Translations under genes and position numbers: made by a program
Part shown: piece after piece, positions 26,079 to 34,498 of the stretch
How positions within the stretch are numbered: position 1 is the first letter of the stretch
Layout: each line of letters opens with the position of its first letter
Assembly: GCA_030679955.1 (NCBI GenBank)
Contig: JAUXSF010000020.1
Coordinates: 1-64,000, forward strand
DNA length: 64,000 nt
Source of the DNA: Chlamydiales bacterium
GTDB taxonomy: Bacteria; Chlamydiota; Chlamydiia; Chlamydiales; JAJFMA01
Reading direction: 5' to 3'
The notes under the pieces: model-generated
What the model saw: only the letters and a program-made list of their open reading frames with translations
What the model was told of the DNA's origin: nothing
The model's database searches: none

Positions 26079-29000
26079 TCAATTCTCTGCATACGAGACG
26101 AGTTTGCCATCAAGCACTATAGTTTTGCTGTATTTCTGTTGGTTATGTGCTAGAAGATATTTTTCGTCCCTTAGATTTTTCGCGATGAACTGGTTATCAT
26201 CTATGGGACGTAGTTCATACGGTGTACCGTCAACGGTAATAGAATGGGTTAACATAAAAAATATTTCATTGAATAAGTCTTTCAGATTAACGGGAGCGGT
26301 CTTAATAGCCATGCTTTGGCCTTCAAATGTTGTCATTTTCCGTGCAAGAGATGGAAGCGAGACAATATTTGAGCCAACACAAGCTAAGTATACTTGAGGA
26401 CGATCCATTGAAGGCCATGCCTTCAATGGAATTTTTCCGCCATTGTGGTCAATGAATTGCTCGTAAACAACGCCCTTACTCGATTTTGTTAATTGCAATG
26501 TGTCATTCCATACACGATTCAATTTGACCGGTTCTGCAATTACTCGTCCTATAGTGCTATTAGTTTCTAAGGTTCTAACAATGCCAGTGGGCAAAACTTT
26601 GACGAACATGATGTCACCCTTGCGGTCACAAATGAGTGCTTTATCGCCACCAGGAATTCTTACAATGCGAGTGGATAAATAACGATTAGTGGATTGAAAC
26701 AACTCCTCAGTAAATTCAGTTGTGTTATTGTCAAACTTATACGAATCGACAAAAGTCTCGTAGAATGCCTTAGCGTGAGGGGTCTTCGAGATAACACGGG
26801 CAGTATAATATTCGCCCCCATAGGAAAAAGTAACAGCATTATTGCGTTTAAATGCTAGGACCAGCCTATCTTTGATCTTTATGGCCAGATTGTCATTTTT
26901 GGTGAAGATAGGACATTCCCGCCCTTGAAACACAATGAACTCTATTTGATTCTTCCTATTTTTTTTGTATTTGGCACCCGAGAAAGCCATTTCGACTGTT
27001 AAAAATGCTTGGGGGGAAGTAATCTCAAGATTATCCTTTATTTGCTTAAACTCTCCATTGTTTAACGTCCAACGGTCCTTGCTATAACGTGTGCCTGTCC
27101 ACCCTATTAAACCATTATTACAAGGCACGTATTCAGAGCCAGGTTGTAGGTCCTCTCCATCATCACCTAAATTTTCATCGGCATCGGTAATCTTAGATAA
27201 AGACTCTTCACTGTTAGATTCTAAAAACTGATTTGGATCGATGTTATCAAACAAAGAGGGTTTTTGCAGGCGTTCTTCCTCGAGATATAGCGGGTAGGAG
27301 TTTCCATCAATTTCGGCGCGCGATCGAGTCATATTGGTCACAACGCTAAGGGTGCCCCCCTTTCGCACGGCCAAAAGATCATTATCCGAGCGTAGGAGAG
27401 GAAGGAGCTTCCCTTTGAATTCAACAAAAAATAGGGTCCTTCTACCATAAGAATCACCGAACTCCGTTTCTATGAAAACTTCTGCATGCTGAAAATCATC
27501 TAGTATGTTGATTTGTTGTATCGAGTGATCCTGGTTGATATGATCCAATCGAATCCATTGAGAAGACCCAAATGTACTGATTGGAATAAAACAGGGGCTA
27601 CCGGAGATTAGGTTATAGGCGGGATAGGTTGTTCCGTCCATCGACACAGAGGTTGCAGCAGGGAATTCTGATGGATCTAAAACGTATGGCTCCTCTAGAA
27701 TCTGGAAGAGAATATCATCAACTTGAATGGTTTTTTCACTAATCAGACGTCCCTCTGCCACAAAGTTGTCATGGTATTGAAGGGCTACACTTCCATCGGG
27801 GAGTCTTAAAAGGTTGGCTTGGTACTCTAACTGGTCGCCTTGATCATCATTCAATTTACAAAATTCGCGAAAAATCTGTTTTTTATCAGCATCATACTTA
27901 AGAGAGGTGGCTGCTTGCCAGCGTTGCGCAAGAGCTTGATCATACTGCTCTTTGTGAATATGTTTAACTTGCGTTTGCCCATCTATCTGTAAAATTAATG
28001 AACTCCCCTCGAGATCTGCATCTATAGATAGATCGTCTAGTTGGACGATCGCTTGATAGGGGCTCTTTAAAAAAGTCGATATAGGTAATTTCCTTCCGTT
28101 GTGGATAATAAATTTGCGATACAGTCTATTGTTGTCGGTATGCTGGTCAGTAACTTCTGAATTTTCAGGTATTTTTATAATAGGAAAGTTTAATCCTTCA
28201 AAATAAACGATTTTATTATTTTTTGACCTAGCTGGAACAAGGGTGCCTTCTTTCATTATGCCTATTACGCTTAGCTGATTGTTAAAGCTGACCCATAGGA
28301 TAGGATATCTCGCACTACCTGTCTCAGCGTAGGTCTTGTATAGACTACCCGCTAGTGGGATATTGATTAAATGACGTTCTATGTCACTAAAAGGGCTTTT
28401 TTCAATTAGAAGCTCTACACCATGAAATTTAACTTTGTATCCATAGTTCTGTACCGGTATTAAATCACTAGTTTCGAAATTAACAAGATAGAAATTACCA
28501 TTTAAGGCTTTTAATTTATAGGACCGCTGGTCCAATTGCACAAATTCGCTATTTAGATTACCATTATAATCTTGACTGTAGGATTGCTCTAGTACACCTG
28601 GAATCGGGACTGCTTTGTCAACCTGCGGAAAAGGAAAAGAGGAAGGGGAAGAGGAAGAGGAAGAGGAAGAGGAAGAGGAAAGGAAAGAGGAAAGAAAAGA
28701 GGAAGAGGAAGAGGAAAGAAAAGAGGAAGAGGAGTTTACAGAAAGGTGTGGCTTCAGATCTGATTTTGAATTTGTATGGTTTGTCTTTAAGTGTGCAAAA
28801 TGTCGTGCAATTCCGTCGCCTACACCTACAAAAGCTACTGCACAGAGCGCTTTTACCATAGTTGAGAGCCACCCAGAGCCGGTTGGTAGGGGAACGATTA
28901 GATTAGAGGTGGATGAAGTATCAAGCAAATTGTAACGAAAAGCTGCTAATCCCAAGCCTGCCACGCTTCCAGCCACCAAGGCTTTAATGGCTACGGTGTG

Positions 29001-29405
29001 CTGTGTTGTCCATTGTGTTCCTTGCTGCATTATGCGTTTGGAAAGGTCTTTTACAGTTAAAATTGTGGTGGAAGATGCCGAGATAGGTTCACGTATTTTT
29101 AGAGCGTTAGCACAAGCTGCAGCGCTAGAAGGGTAGAGCAAGGCGAAAGGTACAGCCGCAGCATATGTTAAGTGTGCGAAGGTATACCACAGGTGTGCCG
29201 CTTGTTCTGTTAAATTGCCTTTGACAGCAGCTGAAGGCAGGTTTAATAAAGTTTGCCATCCATGAATTCCTGCATCTTGAAGCGTTGCCATTTCCAGTGC
29301 AGCGATCTGTTTGACTGTTGAAAAGTAGTCTTGAGAAGATTTATTAACAATTTCCAATTCTCTAATGGCTTGTAAAGTACTCGCGCTGGCTTCAATTGTT
29401 TTCAT
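26079..29405 (-). CDS. Gene A: 1108-residue member of an unknown membrane-anchored family
   Basis: No known family is recognised. Residues 1-60 form a charged helical region shared with genes B, C and D (IEA...TL.AI.ELE.V.KSS). Hydrophobic stretches follow at about 72-100, 138-156 and 180-198, then a poly-serine tract at 222-258. The rest (about 260-1108) is probably beta-rich and repetitive. A motif of the form EF.G...P......LA(V/I)K...L is seen near 366-410, 656-707 and 821-870, and a HNG.K(L/I)P motif near 435 and 988, suggesting an internal duplication of a module of several hundred residues. Start is ATG. The layout (N-terminal membrane segments and a large tail) would fit a host-membrane or envelope protein; an effector or inclusion-membrane role is inference only. 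Confidence 0.75.
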   Translation of the reverse strand: MKTIEASASTLQAIRELEIVNKSSQDYFSTVKQIAALEMATLQDAGIHGWQTLLNLPSAAVKGNLTEQAAHLWYTFAHLTYAAAVPFALLYPSSAAACANALKIREPISASSTTILTVKDLSKRIMQQGTQWTTQHTVAIKALVAGSVAGLGLAAFRYNLLDTSSTSNLIVPLPTGSGWLSTMVKALCAVAFVGVGDGIARHFAHLKTNHTNSKSDLKPHLSVNSSSSFLSSSSSSFLSSFLSSSSSSSSSSSPSSFPFPQVDKAVPIPGVLEQSYSQDYNGNLNSEFVQLDQRSYKLKALNGNFYLVNFETSDLIPVQNYGYKVKFHGVELLIEKSPFSDIERHLINIPLAGSLYKTYAETGSARYPILWVSFNNQLSVIGIMKEGTLVPARSKNNKIVYFEGLNFPIIKIPENSEVTDQHTDNNRLYRKFIIHNGRKLPISTFLKSPYQAIVQLDDLSIDADLEGSSLILQIDGQTQVKHIHKEQYDQALAQRWQAATSLKYDADKKQIFREFCKLNDDQGDQLEYQANLLRLPDGSVALQYHDNFVAEGRLISEKTIQVDDILFQILEEPYVLDPSEFPAATSVSMDGTTYPAYNLISGSPCFIPISTFGSSQWIRLDHINQDHSIQQINILDDFQHAEVFIETEFGDSYGRRTLFFVEFKGKLLPLLRSDNDLLAVRKGGTLSVVTNMTRSRAEIDGNSYPLYLEEERLQKPSLFDNIDPNQFLESNSEESLSKITDADENLGDDGEDLQPGSEYVPCNNGLIGWTGTRYSKDRWTLNNGEFKQIKDNLEITSPQAFLTVEMAFSGAKYKKNRKNQIEFIVFQGRECPIFTKNDNLAIKIKDRLVLAFKRNNAVTFSYGGEYYTARVISKTPHAKAFYETFVDSYKFDNNTTEFTEELFQSTNRYLSTRIVRIPGGDKALICDRKGDIMFVKVLPTGIVRTLETNSTIGRVIAEPVKLNRVWNDTLQLTKSSKGVVYEQFIDHNGGKIPLKAWPSMDRPQVYLACVGSNIVSLPSLARKMTTFEGQSMAIKTAPVNLKDLFNEIFFMLTHSITVDGTPYELRPIDDNQFIAKNLRDEKYLLAHNQQKYSKTIVLDGKLVSYAEN
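28627..28734. repeat. Purine-rich microsatellite encoding poly-serine
   Basis: About 108 bp of almost pure purine on the + strand, mostly GAGGAA hexamers with AAAGA interruptions. In gene A it encodes a run of Ser with occasional Phe-Leu. Whole hexamer gains or losses keep the frame; single-triplet or smaller slips near the AAAGA parts could break it. Gene B has no equivalent tract. Confidence 0.85.
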
Positions 29406-29794
29406 GAAGATAATTGTCCCTTTATTTAAAGCGTTCCAATCATTATATCGGATTGCCTATTCCATATCCATGAATACAAATATAACTTTGCGTAAAAAAG
29501 TAACTTTACAGGTGTCTAGAAATGATGTTGTATGCGATCACGACTTTTCACACATGCATCAACCTGATTGCGAAAAGATTGTCGTGAATTTTTGTACTTC
29601 AAAATACGATGCAAGTAACATTGCTTGAAACGTAATCTACGGCTAATGCTGCGAAGGCCATCATTTTTTATAAGAAATTGGTTGGGATAGAACAAAAACA
29701 CAAGACGCGCATAATAATTATTTAAAATCGATGGCATTGCGCGCTTCGCTTCGAGCTGTGGAAGGCAAAAAAGGCAGCTGAGTTCTAAAATCAG
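29406..29794. other. Junction region with a trace of a gene-D-like 3' end
   Basis: The leader of gene A (to about 29500) is followed by AACTTTACAGG.GTCTAGAAATGATGTTG, which matches the sequence at 33690-33722 where gene D ends. The last codons (R-D-R.. QHHF stop, minus strand, stop at 29516) are alike in both places, after which similarity fades. From about 29560 to 29794 no gene or known element is seen; AT-rich sequence precedes the ppdK fragment. It is best read as debris of a lost gene-D copy. Confidence 0.5.
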
Positions 29795-30278
29795 GCATGT
29801 TCGATGTAGGCATGAGCGGCGGCTAAGCGTGCTATTGGTGGGCGGTAAGGGGCTACAAGAAACATAATTTACCCCGATCTGGTAGCTCAGGATGATCGAA
29901 CGGGGGTCACCACCATGTTCCCCACAAAGTCCACACTTGAGTTTTGGGCGTGTTTTTCGTCCGCCTTCTACGTCAAGTGTTTGGAATGGATCGTCTGGCA
30001 GGATGCGTATGTTTTCCCCATCGCTGGTAGGGCGGGGAACTCTGTGAACATATCTGGGAATAAATCGTGCTGAGTCGTCTCGGCTCATGCCAAAGGTTGT
30101 TTGGGTAAGGTCATTGGTGCCGAAGCCAAAGAACTCAGCCTCTTCGGCAATGCTACTTGCAATTAAGGCTGCTCGAGGCAACTCGATCATAGTGCCGACC
30201 GTGTACAATAGGCAGAGGCCATAGCGTGCCGAAACCTCTTTGGCGACAGAGTCGATGATCAACTTTTGATGCGTGAGC
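29795..30278 (-). pseudogene. ppdK: 3' fragment of pyruvate phosphate dikinase gene
   Basis: The minus-strand translation matches the last ~165 residues of the intact PPDK at 34499-37288. The catalytic-cysteine region is still readable as [11 protein letters not shown]. Damage is clear: about 36 bp are missing after TLDVEG, one extra C near the end shifts the frame after NYVSCSP, and about a dozen residues differ (for example His to Tyr, Gly to Arg, Pro to Leu). It has no 5' part. At its 5' edge it joins directly to an aspS fragment at the shared sequence TGAGC (30274-30278). Not expected to be functional. Confidence 0.9.
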
Positions 30279-30684
30279 ATCACCCTTTACCTCTCCCAAC
30301 TTCGAAGACTTCCATTTAGTTGAAAGCGAGCCGTTAAAGGTACGCTCTTTAAGCTACGATCTTGTGTTGAACGGTTATGAGATTGCATCTGGCTCACAGC
30401 GTATTCACGATAGTGAATTGCAGCATAAGATCTTTGAGATATTACGTTTCACACCTGAGCAAATTGAAGCTAAATTCGGTTTTTTTGTACGTGCTTTAGG
30501 TTATGGAACGCCACCGCATATCGGTGTGGCGTTGGGCTTTGATCGTCTAAACATGATATTGAGCAATACAGATAACATCCGCGATGTTGTAGCATTCCCC
30601 AAGACGCAAAAAGCAGCTGATGTGATGATGGAGAGTCCTTCACCGGTCGCTGATGCGCAGCTGAAAGAGCTTCACCTCGTGTAG
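30274..30684 (+). pseudogene. aspS: 3' fragment of aspS (copy 2)
   Basis: This repeats the last ~135 codons of aspS. From residue 450 onward the encoded peptide is identical to the intact protein over at least 106 residues, yet about 18 codons differ, all silently. One C is missing close to the junction (CCC instead of CCCC). There is no catalytic motif 2, so the fragment cannot be an active synthetase. About 60 bp of aspS downstream sequence was copied as well. It starts at the TGAGC join with the ppdK fragment. An in-frame ATG could in principle give a 106-residue peptide, but no ribosome site is seen. Confidence 0.9.
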
Positions 30685-30693
30685 TTTTTTCAC

Positions 30694-30758
30694 AATAGAC
30701 CTTATGAGGTAATTGCAGCCATATTTCTGCAACTACCTCTATAAGGCCCAGGTCTATT
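30694..30758. terminator. Stem-loop after the aspS fragment
   Basis: Left arm AATAGACC..GAGGTAATTGCAG (30694-30718) pairs with right arm CTGCAACTACCTC..GGTCTATT (30727-30758), with a few bulged bases. The equivalent place after intact aspS has only the left half conserved. Confidence 0.5.
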
Positions 30759-30785
30759 TACGAAAATCTAAAAGGCTTATAGATC

Positions 30786-32921
30786 TTAGTCACTACTATC
30801 CGAATCCGATAGCTCTTCCATAAAATAGGATTTTAGTGAGCCGTTAAGCACGATGGTTTGATTTTCGGGATTTATTCTGTTTGCTAGTAAATATGGCTTC
30901 TTATCGGATTTTGCTATGAACTGGCCATCGCCCAGAGCACATAGCTCGTATTCGACACCATTGATCTCCATAACAATGTTACCATCAGTTCCCATAGGCA
31001 TGATGACATTGATGTTATCGTCAGTGTTGTTGCGTTCATTGAATCGTTCTTCCAGGCTGATTCGAGCGGTTGTAATATTTAATGGACCGCTGAGTATTCC
31101 GATTTGATTGCCTATTCTGGCTAAATATACCTGAGGAGCATGTTGTGAAGGCCACGCTCTCAAGATAACCGTTTCACCCTGGTGGACGATAGATTGTTCA
31201 TAAGCAAAGCCTTTTTCCGACGCCGCAGCTAAAGAGGGGGTTTCATCCCACACGTCTTCTAAGGCAACAGGGAATTCTAATAGTTTCCCACAGTTCTCGT
31301 TAGTGGCTAATTTGATGACGTTGTTACTGTCCGAAATGCGAACGAATTCGGCACTTTTGGAGAGCAGAGCTTTATCACTATCAGGATTTCTTATTATTGT
31401 ATTATTGCCGATGGTTTCTACTATGAAAGCATTTTTTTCAGGATCGTACTTATACAGAGGAGTCGTATTGATGAATTTTTCTAATCTTAGGGCCTGTAGC
31501 TGTATCCATGATGTGTAGTTTTGGCCTTGATAGGAAAACGAGAGGACATTTTGGAATTCCAGTGCTGGTATTAGGCTGTCGCCAATTTTTACGGCAATAT
31601 TTTGATCTTTAACGAACAAAGGGCATTTCTGTCCGTTGAACTCAATATATTCAGCCTGATGACCGTATTTTTTAAGCTCGGCACCAGCGAAAGCTACGCG
31701 AGGATCAAGTACTGTGCGAACAGTCTGGTCGGAGTTCAAAATATCTTGGATATTCTCCGGCTTTATAGCAACAACGTCAATTCTACTACTTGTATACATG
31801 CTATACATGCCTATAGGCTGGTATTCTCCATCTACCCTACTCCAAAGTAGCTTTTGACCATTATAGGTTACTTGTTGAAGCATGTCGCCATTAGTAGGGA
31901 TGTAGTCAGAGGTCGCGGGGCGTTGACACGCTTCATGTATATGATAGCTATTATCATCTGGATCCGGATCTTCGCCGACCACTATGCCATTGTCATCATC
32001 CTTCAAGTAATACAGTTGACCTTTGTCATTTTTGATGTTCCACACAACTTCGTTCTTATAATTTGTTCTGCTGAGGCTTGTGGTGTAAGGTTTAGTGTAT
32101 TTGGAGTCGAATTCGCATTTGCCAAAATCAATTGTATCGATGTTGTCAAACTGCTCAGGTTGAACCATTACCTGTTTACCAGAGGGCTGCAAAGGTATAA
32201 AAGGTACTTCAGGAAAAGCAAGAGGGGTTTTATAAAGTAATGGGCCAGAGCCAGCATTATTAGGAACACTTGAGGAAAAAGGCAGAGATTTAAACTTGAG
32301 AGGGCCTCGTGGTTTTCTTGCTTGCATTTCCTTCGTTCCGGCAACTGCAAGGATGATTATCCCTGCTATAGTGGCCAGGGTAGATAATGAGTTGCCAGTT
32401 GAGGCATCGATGGAGGTTGCGAGAGTAGATGAGGCAGGAGAAAACTGAAGACGAGAGGATACCAAACCCAATCCGGCTAGGCTAACTCCGGCCGCCAAGG
32501 AACTCAAAGCATAGGGGTGCCGTGCTGCCCACTTTTTACCTTGTATTAGTAAATGCTTGGATAGATCTTTTGCTGCGCTCGCCATTCCTTTTGCATCACC
32601 CGTTGGACGTAAGGATAGGGCATCAGCAGCCCTTCGAGCATGTACCGGATTGACCAAAGCGAACGGCACGGCAGCCGCAAAGGTCAAATGTGCAAAGGTA
32701 TACCACAAATGAGCAGCTTGCTCGGATAGCTTACCGTTTAAGGCTGCTGAAGGAAGGTCGCGTAATGTTTGCCATCCGTGAATGGTCGCGTCTTGCAAGG
32801 TAGCAATTTCCAGTGAGGCAATTTGCTTGGCTGCTGAAAAATAGCCTTGAGAAGATTTACTAACGATTTCAAGTTCCTTAAGACTCTCAAGGGTGCGCGT
32901 ACCAGCTTCAATAGATTTCAA
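30786..32921 (-). CDS. Gene B: 711-residue member of the unknown family
   Basis: The N-terminal 100 residues are closely similar to genes A, C and D, including the KSSQGYFSA and EQAAHLWYTFAHL blocks. Hydrophobic segments lie near 71-91, 136-160 and 178-198. The C-terminal part aligns with the second half of gene A (EFNGQKCPLF..., FSYQGQNY, AWPS..APQVYLARIG, ANRINPENQTIVLNGSL) and seems to hold one copy of the module that A has twice. It lacks the poly-serine tract and ends in an acidic SDSDSSD tail. The start appears to be TTG at 32921, supported by AGGAGGA upstream. Function unknown; a membrane-anchored surface or effector protein is inference. Confidence 0.75.
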   Translation of the reverse strand: MKSIEAGTRTLESLKELEIVSKSSQGYFSAAKQIASLEIATLQDATIHGWQTLRDLPSAALNGKLSEQAAHLWYTFAHLTFAAAVPFALVNPVHARRAADALSLRPTGDAKGMASAAKDLSKHLLIQGKKWAARHPYALSSLAAGVSLAGLGLVSSRLQFSPASSTLATSIDASTGNSLSTLATIAGIIILAVAGTKEMQARKPRGPLKFKSLPFSSSVPNNAGSGPLLYKTPLAFPEVPFIPLQPSGKQVMVQPEQFDNIDTIDFGKCEFDSKYTKPYTTSLSRTNYKNEVVWNIKNDKGQLYYLKDDDNGIVVGEDPDPDDNSYHIHEACQRPATSDYIPTNGDMLQQVTYNGQKLLWSRVDGEYQPIGMYSMYTSSRIDVVAIKPENIQDILNSDQTVRTVLDPRVAFAGAELKKYGHQAEYIEFNGQKCPLFVKDQNIAVKIGDSLIPALEFQNVLSFSYQGQNYTSWIQLQALRLEKFINTTPLYKYDPEKNAFIVETIGNNTIIRNPDSDKALLSKSAEFVRISDSNNVIKLATNENCGKLLEFPVALEDVWDETPSLAAASEKGFAYEQSIVHQGETVILRAWPSQHAPQVYLARIGNQIGILSGPLNITTARISLEERFNERNNTDDNINVIMPMGTDGNIVMEINGVEYELCALGDGQFIAKSDKKPYLLANRINPENQTIVLNGSLKSYFMEELSDSDSSD

Positions 32922-33432
32922 AATTACCTTCCTCCTGTTAATGTATTTTATCTATTGTATAGAACTACCCGTTAGATAGCTAGATTCTTAACAAATCTTT
33001 ACAAAAGTTGATTTTTGATTTATTGCCGCAGTTTCTGAAGGCAACGCTGTTCAGTGTTTATAGATAGCTCAAGGGCATGGCGCGTGCCTTGGTTTATTGA
33101 ACACCACCGCATATTGGTGTGGCATTGGGCTTTGATCGTCTAAACATGATTTTAAGCAATACAGATAACCGCCGCGATGTTGTGGCGTTTCCTAAGACAC
33201 AAAAGACAGCCGATGTGATGATGGAGAGTCCTTCACCAGTAGCAGATGCGCAATTGAAGGAGCTTCATCTGGTGTAGGCCTTAGTGTTTCGGTTGTAAGA
33301 TGCTGCTTCGCCGTATTAGAACGATGGTTCGAGAGAACAACAGCAAGTCAAGGCAAAGATGCGCCTACAAGATGGCCTTAGGATCAGCACTCCCGCACGG
33401 AGACAAATAGGCTGCGTACTTACCAGCCGTCT
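32922..33432. other. Intergenic stretch with aspS copy 3
   Basis: The first 165 bp are AT-rich leader of gene B without a clear promoter. An aspS 3' fragment occupies about 33088-33277 (separate entry). The 150 bp after it, up to gene C, contain no recognisable gene. Confidence 0.55.
33088..33277 (+). pseudogene. aspS: 3' fragment of aspS (copy 3)
   Basis: About 60 codons matching the end of aspS from motif 3 (PPHIGVALGFDRLNMIL) to the stop. The upstream edge is weakly similar and has an in-frame TGA just before TPPH. Two residues differ from the intact protein (Ile to Arg, Ala to Thr) against about twenty silent changes. It is the third copy of this segment in 8 kb and again stands at the 3' side of a family gene (C). 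Confidence 0.85.
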
Positions 33433-33630
33433 TCAAAATCTGATCCAATGGCCTGTCCTTCGGTGTACAAGACGAGTTTGCCATCCATGAAATCCGGCAT
33501 CTTGAAGCGTTGCCATTTCCAGTGTAGCGACTTGCTTGACTGTAGAAAAGTATCCTTGAGACGATTTATTAACAACTTCCAATTCTCTAATAGCTTTTAC
33601 AGTATGCGCGCCGGCTTCAATAAGTTTCAC
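33433..33630 (-). pseudogene. Gene C: internally deleted family member
   Basis: The first ~50 residues (IEAGAHTVKAIRELEVVNKSS...) match gene A closely. The sequence then jumps, within AGTTTGCCATC, to the sequence that encodes the extreme C-terminus of gene A (DGKLV.Y.E), but in another frame. The same 11 bp occur in gene A at both places (near 29250 and 26101), so C looks like an A-type gene that lost about 3.1 kb by recombination between short direct repeats. The start would be GTG with GGAGAGA upstream. Any product is 65 residues and probably inactive. Confidence 0.8.
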
Positions 33631-33702
33631 GATGATTATCTCTCCAATAATAATGTTCAGACAATTATATGACTTTATGTGAAGAAGTAACTTTACAGGC
33701 GT

Positions 33703-34245
33703 CTAGAAATGATGTTGACGTGCTCTGTCCCGGGCGTAGATATGGCCAAAGATAAACCCGATGCTAATAAGAAGAGCTACATACCTAGGATTTAATGGGT
33801 TGTAATCGTATACAGAGAAGCTGGAATTGGCAGGCTTCATGATTACTTTCGGAATTTTTCTGTTGATTGCACTAGCAACAAATATTGCTATAGCGAGACC
33901 TAGAGTGACTTTTAAAATGGTAGTCGTGTGCAAGCGCTTAGGTGGATGTTGTTGCACCAAATGCAGATTCCGGGCCGCATAGTTAACGACAGCGGGATAA
34001 ATCAACGCAAACGGCACGCAAGCAGCGAAAGCGAGGTGAGCAAAAGTGTACCAAAGGTGACGAGCTTTATCTGAAAAACGTCCATGCAGCAACTGTTGTG
34101 TGTGGATCAACGCATCTTTAAGAGTGGCAACTTCTAGCAATGCTATTTTTAGTGTTGCTTCTGAATATTTGTGGGAAATTTTATGGATAGATTCTAATTC
34201 TTTAAGAGCATGTAGGGTGTTGGTGCCAGCTTCTATGGGTCTCAC
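33703..34245 (-). CDS. Gene D: short membrane member of the unknown family
   Basis: The 180-residue product begins with the family N-terminus (IEAGTNTLHALKELE, then ARHLWYTFAHL.FAA.VPFALIYP). It then has two further hydrophobic segments (about 108-128 and 153-172) and ends in a basic RDRARQHHF tail. It lacks the large beta-rich C-terminal part of A and B, so either it is the basic form of the family or a shortened one. The start is GTG, preceded by CTGGAG. It is the member nearest to intact ppdK, so D may stay closest to the position of the ancestral gene. Function unknown. Confidence 0.65.
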   Translation of the reverse strand: MRPIEAGTNTLHALKELESIHKISHKYSEATLKIALLEVATLKDALIHTQQLLHGRFSDKARHLWYTFAHLAFAACVPFALIYPAVVNYAARNLHLVQQHPPKRLHTTTILKVTLGLAIAIFVASAINRKIPKVIMKPANSSFSVYDYNPLNPRYVALLISIGFIFGHIYARDRARQHHF

Positions 34246-34330
34246 GATTACTCCAGTTAAAATATTGTTGTGATTCTACCAACTTATATATTTAACTGCT
34301 GCGACCGCTTTATGTCGGCGGAATTCAATG

Positions 34331-34362
34331 TAACCACCCAAGAGAGGCCTCTTGAGTGGTTA
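34331..34362. terminator. Hairpin between ppdK and gene D
   Basis: 14-bp arms TAACCACCCAAGAG and CTCTTGAGTGGTTA with one mismatch enclose the loop AGGC. It is downstream of ppdK (leftward) and could end that transcript. No long T run follows. Confidence 0.55.
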
Positions 34363-34498
34363 TGAACCGGCAGGGTCTTACTAGGGCTTGGGTATGTAGG
34401 AAATGCTCACATCGCACTGGGGTCTTCTAATATATTCAAAGAACGTTGCAGAGGGTCCGGCATTTTTTATATTAAACACGATAAGTGCTGCCTTAATT

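Noticed and set aside
28615-28935. A + strand frame rich in Glu, Lys and Arg
   Set aside because: It is the reverse of the poly-serine tract of gene A; the Glu-rich part is only the purine repeat read in the other direction.
29516-30283. A 255-codon minus-strand frame that looks like one protein
   Set aside because: Only its first half matches PPDK; the remainder is read after a frameshift into unrelated sequence and a gene-D-like end. It is a pseudogene fusion, not a gene.
30364-30684. A 106-residue AspRS C-terminal peptide as a stand-alone gene
   Set aside because: No ribosome site, no motif 2, and its context is a rearrangement join. It is listed as a fragment, though its silent-only changes are reported as a finding.
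25867-34498. A genomic island brought in by a phage or transposon
   Set aside because: No integrase, transposase, tRNA target or terminal repeats are seen; tandem duplication with a short-homology join explains the block better.
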